DNA from: CALNZV01 sp942491115
GTDB lineage: Bacteria; Desulfobacterota; Desulfobacteria; Desulfobacterales; UBA5852
Length of the DNA: 64,000 bases
Assembly: GCA_942491115.1 (NCBI GenBank)
Contig: CALNZV010000019.1
Span: 62,001-126,000, forward strand
Reading direction: 5' to 3'
Shown here one piece after another: positions 33,108 through 41,720 of the stretch (positions are counted from its first letter, which is position 1; every line of letters begins with the position of its first letter). The notes under the pieces were generated by a model. That model did not search any database. It saw nothing but the letters and a program-made list of their open reading frames with translations, and was not told where the DNA came from. A program made the position numbers and the translations under genes.

Positions 33108-36083
33108 ATGACGTCGTCACCACATTCCCCAGCCAAAAGAACTTCGGATGTCAACCCCGGCACCGCCGGGTTTACAGTGATTCATCGCGCCGATCTCCAC
33201 CATATCAATGGGGTCCTTTTCCGCCTTCGTCATGAGGCCACGGGGGCCAACCACCTTCATATCGCCACAGATGATGTTGAGAATGCCTTCAGCGTCGCAT
33301 TCAAAACCGTGCCCGGAGACTCCTCCGGCGTTGCCCACATATTGGAGCACACGGTCCTCTGCGGCTCCAAACGATATCCGGTAAGAGACCCGTTCTTCTC
33401 GATGCTGAAAAGAAGCCTGAGTTCCTTTATGAATGCGTTTACGGCATCGGACTGGACGATGTATCCTTTTTGCACCCCGAATCGCAAGGACTTCTACAAC
33501 CTGTTGGATGTCTATCTCGATGCCACGTTCTTTCCGAATTTAGATCCACTGAGTTTCAAGCAGGAAGGGCATCGGCTGGATATCGAAACCGACGAAAACG
33601 GAAACAACCGGCTCGTGATAAAGGGGGTCGTTTACAATGAGATGAAGGGCGCCATGTCCTCTCCTGACCAGGTTCTGGCCCGATCCCTTCTGGAGGCGAT
33701 CTATCCCGACACTCCATACCGCTTCAACTCCGGGGGAGACCCGGCCGTCATTCCCGAGCTGACCGTTGAATCCCTCCAGGCCTTTCATCGGATTCACTAC
33801 CACCCCAGCAATGCCTATTTTTACACCTACGGAAATCTCCCATTGGAAGATCACCTGACCTTTCTTCAGGAAAAAGTGCTTCGCCACTTCACCGCTATCG
33901 ATCCACAGACGGTGGTACCCAGTCAGCCGCGCTGGACAGTCCCCAGATCCGCATTCTACACCTATCCAGAGGCTCCCGGGGAAGATATCGCCAACAAAAG
34001 CCAGGTCTGCATCAGCTGGATGACAGCGGATATCCAGAACCCATTTGAAGTGCTGACCCTGTCTCTCATCGAGCAGATACTTCTCGGAAACGCGGCTTCC
34101 CCTCTGCGCAAGGCTCTCATTGATTCGGGAATCGGATCAACCCTCTGCGATACGGCCGGATTCGACGGCGACAACCGCGACACGATTTTCTGCTGCGGAC
34201 TGAAAGGGGTCGACCCCGAAGATGCCGACCCCATAGAACGTCTGGTATTCAGCACGCTCCGAGACCTCGTGGGAAATGGCATCGACCCAGAAATGATCGA
34301 CGCCGCCATTCATCAGGTCGAATTCCACCAGAAGGAAATCACCAACACTCCGTATCCTTATGGGCTCAAGCTTTTGCTGACCCTTGCGGGCACTTGGTTC
34401 CACGGTGGGGAGCCGGAGCAAGCCATTCAACCCGACAGAAACCTCGAACGAATCCGTCGGGAGGCCGGCAACGGCTTTCTGGAAGAGCGGATACGCCACT
34501 ACCTGATCGACAATCCTCACCGGGTCCGGCTGGTATTGTCCCCGGAGCCGGGGAAAAACCAGGCGCAGGAGGCCGAAACCGCTCAAAAACTAGAGGCCCA
34601 AATGGGCCTCATGACCGACGAGGACCTGGCGGCCATCACCACCGACAGCCAAAAACTGGCCGCACTACAAGAGGCTTCGGAAGATGTTTCCGTTCTTCCG
34701 ACCCTTGCCCTCGGAGATATTCCTCCCTCGGTTCGCCGCACACCGGCCACCGCCACCCTGCCGTCCGAAAGCACGGTCAGCTACGAGGCGGCCACCAACG
34801 GCATCTTCTACTTCGCCGGCACCCTGAAGCTCCACCGAATGGATCCGGACGACCTCTTGCTGGTGCCCTTCTTTTGCCATGCCTTTTCGAGATCAGGGAC
34901 CCAGAGGCGCGATTTTGCGGAGCTCTCCCAGACCATCAGCCGATATACGGGGGGACTGGGCATCTCCCTCCAGGCCCGTACCCGGTTCGACGCCGATGAG
35001 ACACCCCTTCCACTGCTGACCATTACCGGTAAAAGCCTGTCCCGACACGAAAGTCAGTTGTTCGATCTGCTGAACGAACTCTTTCTGGAAGTGTCCTTTT
35101 CCAATCTGGAGCGCCTCAAGCAACTGGCCCTGGAATACCGGGCGGCATTGGAGGCCATGGTGGTCCAGGGAGGGCACCGATTGGCCATGTCCCTGGCGTC
35201 CAGGAAGTTGACCCCGTCGGCTGGAATCAATGAAGACTGGAGCGGCGTCCACCAGCTTCGATTCATCAAAACCATGACCGCGGATCTCTCCCAGGAACAC
35301 CTGGGCGAGCTCTCTAACCGGCTGGACACATTGAAGCGACGCCTGATCGGCCGAAATGGACTGGACATCGCGGCCATCGGTTCACCGGAAGACGTCGAAA
35401 CGGCCATCGGTCATATCCGCGGTCTCCGAGACCGCCTTCCGAATCACAGTGAGAAACCGTTCGAAGTTCCTACCCCCGTCTATCCTCTCCCTGCCATGGA
35501 AGCGTGGACAACGGCCACCGCTGTATCCTTCGTGGCCCAGGCCTTTCGCGTATCGCGCTATTTGGACGAGGATTCGCCGGCCCTTGCCGTCATGGCCAAG
35601 TTGATGCGCTCCTTATATCTCCATCGGGAAATCCGTGAGAAAGGAGGGGCCTATGGAGGGTTTGCCGCTTACAACCCCGAAGAAGGCATATTTGCATTCG
35701 GCTCCTACCGGGATCCCCATGTCCTTGCCACAATAGAGGTCTACCGGAAAGCGGCGGCGTTCATCCGCGGGGGCGAGTATGGGGTCGAGGATGTGAAGGA
35801 GGCGGTTCTTCAGGTTTGCTCGGAAATCGACAAACCGGATCCTCCGGGGTCGAGCGCCCGAAAGGCCTTCTTTCGTCGGCAGGTTGGACTGACGGACGAC
35901 ATGCGCGACGCCTTCAAGGGTCGGCTGCTCCATCTGGCGGAAAAAGACATTCGTAACGCCGCCGAGGCCCACTTCAGCCACCTGGAGTCCAGGTCGTCCA
36001 TCGCCGTCATCACGTCGACATCCAAGCTGGAGACGGTCAAAGGGGCTCCGGGATACGACACTCTCGACGCCCACGAGATATAG
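33108..36083 (+). CDS. M16C zinc metallopeptidase (PreP/presequence protease-like)
   Basis: A 991-residue pitrilysin-family peptidase. The inverted zinc motif is HILEH (H77, E80, H81) in SGVAHILEHTVLCGS, and the third ligand region reads VVYNEMKGAMSSPDQ. Length, the SFMNAFTASDWTMYPF segment and the C-terminal KGGAYGGFAAYNPEEG block fit the M16C group, which degrades unstructured peptides inside a closed chamber. There is no signal peptide, so it acts in the cytoplasm. Start 33108 is preceded by a GAGAGAACC and a promoter 25 bases upstream; the frame is open to 32904 without family-like sequence. Confidence 0.95.
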   Translation: MTSSPHSPAKRTSDVNPGTAGFTVIHRADLHHINGVLFRLRHEATGANHLHIATDDVENAFSVAFKTVPGDSSGVAHILEHTVLCGSKRYPVRDPFFSMLKRSLSSFMNAFTASDWTMYPFCTPNRKDFYNLLDVYLDATFFPNLDPLSFKQEGHRLDIETDENGNNRLVIKGVVYNEMKGAMSSPDQVLARSLLEAIYPDTPYRFNSGGDPAVIPELTVESLQAFHRIHYHPSNAYFYTYGNLPLEDHLTFLQEKVLRHFTAIDPQTVVPSQPRWTVPRSAFYTYPEAPGEDIANKSQVCISWMTADIQNPFEVLTLSLIEQILLGNAASPLRKALIDSGIGSTLCDTAGFDGDNRDTIFCCGLKGVDPEDADPIERLVFSTLRDLVGNGIDPEMIDAAIHQVEFHQKEITNTPYPYGLKLLLTLAGTWFHGGEPEQAIQPDRNLERIRREAGNGFLEERIRHYLIDNPHRVRLVLSPEPGKNQAQEAETAQKLEAQMGLMTDEDLAAITTDSQKLAALQEASEDVSVLPTLALGDIPPSVRRTPATATLPSESTVSYEAATNGIFYFAGTLKLHRMDPDDLLLVPFFCHAFSRSGTQRRDFAELSQTISRYTGGLGISLQARTRFDADETPLPLLTITGKSLSRHESQLFDLLNELFLEVSFSNLERLKQLALEYRAALEAMVVQGGHRLAMSLASRKLTPSAGINEDWSGVHQLRFIKTMTADLSQEHLGELSNRLDTLKRRLIGRNGLDIAAIGSPEDVETAIGHIRGLRDRLPNHSEKPFEVPTPVYPLPAMEAWTTATAVSFVAQAFRVSRYLDEDSPALAVMAKLMRSLYLHREIREKGGAYGGFAAYNPEEGIFAFGSYRDPHVLATIEVYRKAAAFIRGGEYGVEDVKEAVLQVCSEIDKPDPPGSSARKAFFRRQVGLTDDMRDAFKGRLLHLAEKDIRNAAEAHFSHLESRSSIAVITSTSKLETVKGAPGYDTLDAHEI

Positions 36084-36105
36084 AGGGCAGACGTCGGGAT
36101 GGCGT

Positions 36106-36164
36106 CCCCACCCCACGGGTGGCACGACCGGTCCTGCCGGTCGAGAAACCGGCGTGGGTTGGGG
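36106..36164. repeat. Nested inverted repeats after the M16C gene
   Basis: An outer stem CCCCACCCCACG (36106-36117) with CGTGGGTTGGGG (36153-36164; one mismatch) encloses a perfect inner hairpin CGACCGG (36125-36131)/CCGGTCG (36137-36143). No T tract follows. It starts 23 bases after the peptidase stop, so it may stabilise the mRNA end or act as a factor-dependent terminator. Confidence 0.6.
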
Positions 36165-36255
36165 TAACCTGACGGCACGCCGGATCCGGCCCATCTTCAC
36201 AGGGATACAGAAGCATTAACCCCGTTCTTTCAATGCCCAATCCATGGGCACCGCT

Positions 36256-36273
36256 CCCCTCCCCGGGGAGGGG
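36256..36273. repeat. Perfect GC palindrome upstream of hisS
   Basis: CCCCTCCCCGGGGAGGGG is a perfect 18-base palindrome, about 20 bases before the -35 box of the hisS promoter. It could be a cruciform-prone site or a regulator target. No T run follows it. Confidence 0.5.
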
Positions 36274-36291
36274 GCTTCGGAAGGATTCCTG

Positions 36292-36319
36292 TTGACTCCA
36301 GTGGGTTTGATACTATAAC
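36292..36319 (+). promoter_or_regulatory. Promoter of hisS-aspS
   Basis: TTGACT (36292-36297), a 16-base spacer and TATAAC (36314-36319); each hexamer has five of six consensus bases. It lies about 70 bases before the hisS ATG. No T-box is expected or seen in this lineage. Confidence 0.6.
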
Positions 36320-36387
36320 AGTCCTTATTTTTGCCACCGTCGACAGGTTGGCCCGGCAACGATTCGGGACCATCGCATTGGGACATC

Positions 36388-37647
36388 ATGATACAGGCCG
36401 TCAGAGGATTCAGAGACATTTTGCCTGGTGACGTTGCGCTCTGGCAGTATGTAGAGCGAACGGCAGTGGATCTTTTTACTCGATTTGGATTTCGAGAAAT
36501 CAGACCGCCCATCCTCGAGAAGACGGAGCTGTTCGCCAGAAGCATCGGGGAGAGCACGGACATCGTCGAAAAGGAGATGTACACCTTTCCGGATCGGAAA
36601 GGCGACCCCATCACTATGCGACCCGAAGCCACGGCGAGCGTGGTCAGGGCCTACGTTCAGCACAACATGTATGCCCAACGCCCCGTTCAAAAACTCTTCA
36701 CTATCGGCCCGATGTTCCGGCGTGAACGTCCCCAGCGGGGCCGCTACCGGCAGTTCTACCAGATCAATGCAGAGGTCTTCGGTGTGGCCGCCCCCCAGAT
36801 CGACGCCCAGTTGATCCTCATGCTGGTCGAGCTCCTGTCCCATCTGTCGGTGACCGACGCCTCCGTCCACATCAATTCCCTCGGCTGCCCGGTATGCCGG
36901 CCGGCATTTCGAAGCGCTCTCGTAGCGTTTCTGGAGAATCGGGCCGACGTCCTCTGCAGTGACTGCAACCGCCGAACGGCCACCAACCCCCTGAGGGTAC
37001 TGGACTGCAAGGTACCCACCTGCCGGGAGGCGTTGACGGGCGCTCCGGCATTGAAAGACTATCTGTGCGGAGAGTGCCGCAGTCACTTCAACGCCGTCAC
37101 GACCATCCTCGGCCGATTCAAGGTCGATTACCGCATCGACGATCGCCTGGTTCGCGGGCTGGACTATTACACCCGAACGACGTTTGAAATTCAAACGTCC
37201 GCCCTCGGGGCCCAAAGCGCGGTCTGCGGCGGAGGCCGCTACGACGGTCTGGTCGAAGCCCTCGGAGGGCCGGACACGCCAGGGATCGGTTTTGCCATCG
37301 GGTTGGACCGACTGGTGGATATTGTCGGGCTATCCAAGGACTCGCTGGAACCGTCGCCTGAAGTGTTTATCGCAGCACTTGGGGACACGGCCATAGATCA
37401 GGCCTTCGACTGGATGACCCGGCTTTGCCGAAACGGCATTCCGGCAGAAATGGATTTCAACGGCAGAAGCCTCAAAAGTCAAATGAAACTCGCCAACCGC
37501 CTGAAGGCCCGCCATGTGCTCATCGTCGGAGAAGACGAATTGTCCCAGGGCGCATTCCCCTTACGAAACATGGCGACCAAGGAGCAGGAAGCCATCCCCG
37601 CCGATCGCCTGGTGGAGGATCTGACCTCACGGCTCAAGGGCGCCTAA
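36388..37647 (+). CDS. hisS: Histidyl-tRNA synthetase
   Basis: A 419-residue class II synthetase. Motif 1 region is LFTRFGFREIRPPILE, motif 2 is GPMFRRERPQRGRYRQFYQ, the histidine-specific loop is RGLDYYTRTTFEI and motif 3 is GIGFAIGLDRLV. The C-terminal anticodon-binding domain is present (from about residue 325). Start 36388 (MIQAVRGFRDILPGD) matches family beginnings; the frame extends to 36331 but without conserved sequence. It contains several Cys (CPVCRPAF, CSDCNRR, CGECRSH) that resemble a zinc-binding insertion, which some HisRS share. aspS follows 38 bases later in the same operon. Confidence 0.96.
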   Translation: MIQAVRGFRDILPGDVALWQYVERTAVDLFTRFGFREIRPPILEKTELFARSIGESTDIVEKEMYTFPDRKGDPITMRPEATASVVRAYVQHNMYAQRPVQKLFTIGPMFRRERPQRGRYRQFYQINAEVFGVAAPQIDAQLILMLVELLSHLSVTDASVHINSLGCPVCRPAFRSALVAFLENRADVLCSDCNRRTATNPLRVLDCKVPTCREALTGAPALKDYLCGECRSHFNAVTTILGRFKVDYRIDDRLVRGLDYYTRTTFEIQTSALGAQSAVCGGGRYDGLVEALGGPDTPGIGFAIGLDRLVDIVGLSKDSLEPSPEVFIAALGDTAIDQAFDWMTRLCRNGIPAEMDFNGRSLKSQMKLANRLKARHVLIVGEDELSQGAFPLRNMATKEQEAIPADRLVEDLTSRLKGA

Positions 37648-37685
37648 CGCCCAGACGGGCGCTGCCATCATCGGAGGTAAGGATT

Positions 37686-39482
37686 TTGACGACAGACCCA
37701 CTTGGAAAGATGCGCCGGACCCACCATTGCTGCCAACTGACCACGGAAGACGTCGGCAGGGAAGTGGTGTTGATGGGTTGGGTGCAACGGCGCAGGGACC
37801 ATGGCGGCGTCATCTTCGTGGACCTGAGGGACCGGGAAGGCATCACCCAGGTGGTGTTCAACCCGGAAGTCGATGCAGCGGTTCACGAAAAAGCCCAGGC
37901 CATCCGAAGCGAATTCGTTCTGGGCGTGAAGGGGACCGTCGACCCCAGGCCGGAGGGCATGGTCAATCCCAAATTAAAGACCGGCGGCATCGAGGTCATG
38001 GTCTCCAAGCTGAAAATTTTAAATCCCGCCAAGACCCCCCCGTTTTTAATCGAAGACGGCGTGGACGCCTCGGAAACCATCCGGCTGAAATACCGCCACC
38101 TGGACCTCAGACGCCCCGAGATCCAGAGGAGCCTGGTTGTGCGCCACCGGACGGCGACGGCGGTAAGACGGTATCTGAACGATGCCGGATTTCTGGACGT
38201 CGAAACCCCCATACTCACCCGAAGCACGCCCGAAGGGGCCAGAGACTACCTGGTTCCGAGCCGTGTGACTCCCGGAACCTTCTACGCTCTCCCCCAGTCC
38301 CCCCAGCTCTTCAAGCAGCTGCTCATGATCGCCGGTTTCGACCGGTACTATCAGATCGTCAAGTGTTTCAGGGACGAAGACCTTCGAGCCGATCGTCAGC
38401 CGGAATTCACCCAGATCGATATCGAAATGGCCTTTGTGAGCGAAGCGGATGTCATGGACATGGCCGAAGGGCTCATGACTGCCATTTTCAAAGATGTCCT
38501 CCATCACGATCTCCCGAGGCCCTTTCCCCGATTGACCTATGAAGACGCGATCGGGTGCTACGGTCTGGACAAACCCGACACCCGGTTCGGTCTCGAATTG
38601 GTCGACGTGTCGGACATCGTGGGAGGGTCGGACTTCAAGGTGTTTGCTTCCGCGGTTCAGAAAGGAGGGATCGTCAAAGCCCTCAACGCCAAGGGCTGCG
38701 CCGGTTTTTCCCGAAAGGAAATCGACGATCTCACGGATTTCGTGGCCGTCTACCGGGCCAAGGGCATGGCCTGGATCAAGGTCAAACCCGATGGCGAGTG
38801 GCAGTCCCCCATCGCCAAGTTTTTCACCGAAGACGAGAAGGCCGCACTGGCGGCGGCCATCGACATGGCCCCCGGGGACATCGTATTCTTCCTGGCCGAC
38901 ATCCCCCGGATCGTCAACGACGGTCTAGGCTACCTGCGGAACCATCTGGGACGAAAATTGAATCTGATCGACGACAGCCGCTTCGACTTCGTCTGGGTGG
39001 ATCGCTTTCCCATGATGGAATACGATGAGAGCGAAAAGCGCTATCAGGCCCTTCACCACCCGTTTACCGCCCCCCTCGACGAAGATGTTGACACCCTCTC
39101 GACCGATCCACTGGCGGCCTTATCCCGGGCCTACGATCTGGTGTTGAACGGCTCTGAAGTGGGTGGGGGCAGCATCCGTATCCACGACCCCGGGGTTCAG
39201 CGACGGGTATTCGAATCCCTGGGCATGGCGCCGGAGGACTATGAGGAGAAATTCGGCTTTCTGCTCTCCGCTCTGGAATCCGGTGCCCCGCCCCATGGAG
39301 GGATCGCCTTCGGCCTCGATCGCCTGGTGACCATCCTCTGCGGCCGCCAGTCCATCCGGGACGTGATCGCTTTTCCCAAAACCCAGCGGGCCGCTTGTCT
39401 GCTTACCAATGCGCCGGCGGAAACCGGCAAGGTTCAACTCGACGAGCTCTGCCTGAGGATTCGCAAAATCGACCCCCAGTGA
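37686..39482 (+). CDS. aspS: Aspartyl-tRNA synthetase
   Basis: A 598-residue class IIb synthetase. It has an N-terminal OB-fold anticodon-binding domain (GWVQRRRDHGGVIFVDLRDREG), motif 2 FRDEDLRADRQPEFTQID, a bacterial GAD insertion (from about residue 300, with DFKVFASAVQKGG), and motif 3 GGIAFGLDRLVTILCG. The start is a TTG at 37686, because GGAGG/TAAGGA lies 8 bases before it; the first ATG is 8 codons on. No asparaginyl-tRNA synthetase is in the window, so this enzyme could also misacylate tRNA-Asn for an amidotransferase, but I cannot tell which type it is. Its downstream neighbour is the tRNA-Asn gene, which is worth noting. Confidence 0.96.
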   Translation: MTTDPLGKMRRTHHCCQLTTEDVGREVVLMGWVQRRRDHGGVIFVDLRDREGITQVVFNPEVDAAVHEKAQAIRSEFVLGVKGTVDPRPEGMVNPKLKTGGIEVMVSKLKILNPAKTPPFLIEDGVDASETIRLKYRHLDLRRPEIQRSLVVRHRTATAVRRYLNDAGFLDVETPILTRSTPEGARDYLVPSRVTPGTFYALPQSPQLFKQLLMIAGFDRYYQIVKCFRDEDLRADRQPEFTQIDIEMAFVSEADVMDMAEGLMTAIFKDVLHHDLPRPFPRLTYEDAIGCYGLDKPDTRFGLELVDVSDIVGGSDFKVFASAVQKGGIVKALNAKGCAGFSRKEIDDLTDFVAVYRAKGMAWIKVKPDGEWQSPIAKFFTEDEKAALAAAIDMAPGDIVFFLADIPRIVNDGLGYLRNHLGRKLNLIDDSRFDFVWVDRFPMMEYDESEKRYQALHHPFTAPLDEDVDTLSTDPLAALSRAYDLVLNGSEVGGGSIRIHDPGVQRRVFESLGMAPEDYEEKFGFLLSALESGAPPHGGIAFGLDRLVTILCGRQSIRDVIAFPKTQRAACLLTNAPAETGKVQLDELCLRIRKIDPQ

Positions 39483-39496
39483 TATCAAAAAAGCTG

Positions 39497-39523
39497 TTGA
39501 CTTCGCCCCGAACAGCGTATAAT
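39497..39523 (+). promoter_or_regulatory. Promoter of the tRNA-Asn gene
   Basis: TTGACT (39497-39502), then a perfect TATAAT (39518-39523), with a rather short 15-base spacer. It sits 18 bases before the mature tRNA 5' end. Confidence 0.7.
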
Positions 39524-39541
39524 TAGATTTGCTTTAGTTGA

Positions 39542-39617
39542 TCCCCAGTAGCTCAGTTGGCAGAGCAGATGGCTGTTAACCATCGGGTCCGCGGTTCGAG
39601 TCCGTGCTGGGGAGCCA
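39542..39617 (+). tRNA. tRNA-Asn (anticodon GTT)
   Basis: A 76-base cloverleaf with encoded CCA (39615-39617). The acceptor stem pairs TCCCCAG (39542-39548) with CTGGGGA (39607-39613); the anticodon stem GATGG/CCATC encloses CTGTTAA, giving anticodon GTT. The D arm (AGCTCAGTTGGCAGAGC) and the T loop (GGTTCGAGTCC) are standard. Own promoter upstream and terminator downstream. Confidence 0.97.
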
Positions 39618-39629
39618 TAAAAATTAAGG
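39613..39629 (+). repeat. Left copy of a 17-base direct repeat at the tRNA 3' end
   Basis: AGCCATAAAAATTAAGG includes the last bases of tRNA-Asn and recurs with one change at 40497-40513. The position is that of an attL-type site of integrases that use tRNA 3' ends. Confidence 0.5.
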
Positions 39630-39662
39630 GATTGGCCGCAATTGGCCAGTCCCTTTTCTTTT
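39626..39662 (+). terminator. Intrinsic terminator of the tRNA-Asn transcript
   Basis: AAGGGATTGGCC (39626-39637) pairs with GGCCAGTCCCTT (39644-39655) with one G-U pair and a loop of 6, followed by TTTTCTTTT. It starts 9 bases after the tRNA. Confidence 0.9.
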
Positions 39663-40496
39663 ATGTGCAAGAATCCAAGTGAGAAACCTTCCGATTCGTT
39701 TCAACGACCGTTGCTTCCGGAGAAGTCTTTTTTCCGCCCTGATTCTTTTCTGACAAGGATATCGCCATCACCGCCTATCCATCCCGTTCCGAGGGGGTGG
39801 CCGCTTCAATGGTTTCGGCCGATCCTTCGGGGAGAGACGATTAAGAGGGGCCGGAGGGCGATGGCAACCATGGGCGTCGTCGATACCCAACGTTCCCGTG
39901 ATTAGTCCGATACCCAGGTTATCTTTGAGCAATGCCCCGATGATGTGGCACCGTTGCGTGTAAACGAACACGGCCGGGTCGCCTATCAACGACGCCTTCT
40001 TTGCGTAGCAGTCTCCGGCGCCGTTTCAAGGCGACACTCGAGTCATGCAGCTCGACTCCATGGGCTGCAGCGACACGCCTCGCTTTACGGAGGTTCATAG
40101 GGAATTTCTGCGCATCGATATCGTCGACCCGTCTTTAGAGAGCCGTGCCCCCCGTCCCATCAAAGACCGGTCCCAAATGAATGCTATTGCACTGCAGGGC
40201 CTCACCGACGAGCCGAACAAACGCCGTCAGTGTCAAACTGCCTGCTACCGTTACGGTCGGTGGGATATCACATGTCCGGCCGCGACGCCCCAGCCCCCCT
40301 CAAGGTGGCAGCGATGGGGTCAAAGGAGCTGCTGCCGTTCGGCAGCACCCGATTCCCATCGGGGGAGCGCATCCGTTTGTCAGGGATTAGGCCTCCTTTT
40401 CAATGGGATGCATTGTCGGGTTTCCTTTGAGTTGCCATAGATTTTCCAGGTGAATGGGTGTGGAAAGGTAATCCCCATAAGAAGATAGATGGGTTT
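39630..40496. other. 867-base gene-poor segment between the direct repeats
   Basis: No intact gene is supported. A minus-strand frame (39989-39768) reads GDPAVFVYTQRCHIIGALLKDN and GIGLITGTLGIDDAHG (parts quoted), protein-like and possibly the remnant of a gene, but I do not recognise it. Plus-strand frames at 40045-40440 look like shadow sequence rich in Arg, Pro and Cys. No integrase, transposase or terminal inverted repeat is seen. Confidence 0.5.
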
Positions 40497-40513
40497 AGCC
40501 ATAAAAATCAAGG
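40497..40513 (+). repeat. Right copy of the direct repeat
   Basis: AGCCATAAAAATCAAGG matches the tRNA-Asn-linked copy at 39613-39629 in 16 of 17 positions. It lies 88 bases before the SbcD-like ATG, in an AT-rich stretch. Confidence 0.5.
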
Positions 40514-40601
40514 TGTTTTCATTGTTATCGTTTTAGTCTATCATGGTCATCTGACTTGTGGTTGGAGAACTGCATCAACTGGAATGGCTTTGGAGAATGG
40601 A

Positions 40602-41720
40602 ATGACCCTTCGGTTCCTCCATACATCGGACTGGCAGATCGGCATGAGGGCGGAGTCGGCAGGCCCGGCGGCCCGGCGGGTGCGTGCCGAACGGCTGGCG
40701 GCGGCGGAACGCGTCGTCGAGGCGGCCAGTGCCCACGGTTGCCGAATGATCATGATCACCGGGGACATTTTTGAAGACAATGCCGTGGACCGGCTCCTCG
40801 TCCGAAAGGTGGGAGACATTCTTGGGGGCTTCGAAGCGCCCATTTTCATCATCCCGGGCAATCACGATCCCCTGACCCCGGGGTCGGTCTGGGAGCACCA
40901 TGTCTGGCGTGAGAAAAAAAACGTCACGGTCCTCACCACGCCGGAACCTGTCGAACTGGATGACTGCATTCTCTACCCCTGCCCTCTCAGGGAAAAATAC
41001 GCCTCGAAAGACCCCACGACATGGATCGATGCGCGTGGCGCTGTCAAGCTTGCCATCGGTATGGCCCACGGCAACGTCGACGGTTTGCCCACCGAAGAAC
41101 CCGACTATCCGATTCCCCGCGACGCCCCCGCCCGCAGCGGTCTGGACTACCTGGCACTGGGCCACTGGCATTCCCTCTCCCGGTTCGACGATGAGGAGGG
41201 TGCGTGCCGCATGGCCTATTCTGGGACTCACGAAACCACCAAATTCGGAGAGCGCGACAGCGGCAAGGCGCTTCTGGTGGACATCGCCGGACGCGGCGCG
41301 GCCCCGCATCTGACCGCTATCACCACAGGGCGGCTGGCCTGGGAGACCCTTCGACGATCCATCGATCAGCCCGGAGCAATGGATGCCCTGGCCAATGCGG
41401 TAGACGCGGTGGAGGTACCCGGCGACACCCTGATGCGAATTCAACTCGAGGGTATCCTGTTCATGGAAGACCGGGAGACCCTGAGCGGGATCGAAGAGAT
41501 GTTGTCCGCCCGATTCCTGTTCGGTTCGATGGATGCGGGCCGACTCACTCCCGCCCCGGACGACGACCACTGGATCGACGCTCTGCCGGCGGGGCCTCTC
41601 AGGGAAGCCGCGTCACGGCTTAAAGCCATAGCGTCCCAATCCGCATCCGAGGAGGAACGGGCAGTGGCCACCCAGGCGCTGCTCCAGCTCTTCGATCTCC
41701 AGGAAAAGAGCCGCCCATGA
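40602..41720 (+). CDS. SbcD/Mre11-like metallophosphoesterase
   Basis: A 372-residue nuclease subunit of the calcineurin fold. Motif I is HTSDWQIG (Gln where many SbcD have His), motif II MITGDIFED, motif III IIPGNHDPLT, later MAHGN and LALGHWHSLSR supply the other metal ligands. It should cut DNA together with the SMC-like ATPase encoded next, whose start overlaps by 4 bases. Start 40602 is chosen for GGAGAAT six bases upstream; upstream in-frame sequence is AT-rich and unlike the family. A weak promoter is possible at 40516-40544 (TTTTCA, 17, TATCAT). A DWQ form of motif I occurs in some SbcD relatives. Confidence 0.87.
   Translation: MTLRFLHTSDWQIGMRAESAGPAARRVRAERLAAAERVVEAASAHGCRMIMITGDIFEDNAVDRLLVRKVGDILGGFEAPIFIIPGNHDPLTPGSVWEHHVWREKKNVTVLTTPEPVELDDCILYPCPLREKYASKDPTTWIDARGAVKLAIGMAHGNVDGLPTEEPDYPIPRDAPARSGLDYLALGHWHSLSRFDDEEGACRMAYSGTHETTKFGERDSGKALLVDIAGRGAAPHLTAITTGRLAWETLRRSIDQPGAMDALANAVDAVEVPGDTLMRIQLEGILFMEDRETLSGIEEMLSARFLFGSMDAGRLTPAPDDDHWIDALPAGPLREAASRLKAIASQSASEEERAVATQALLQLFDLQEKSRP

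Noticed and set aside
40012..40046. TGA at 40026-40028 (minus strand) as a second selenocysteine codon
   Set aside because: No family match, no Cys-containing homolog in mind, no clear ribosome-binding site and no convincing hairpin after it; more likely a stop in a decayed frame.
40045..40440. Plus-strand ORF of 131 codons
   Set aside because: Biased composition (Arg, Pro, Cys, Gln) and no ribosome-binding site or domain pattern; looks like chance.
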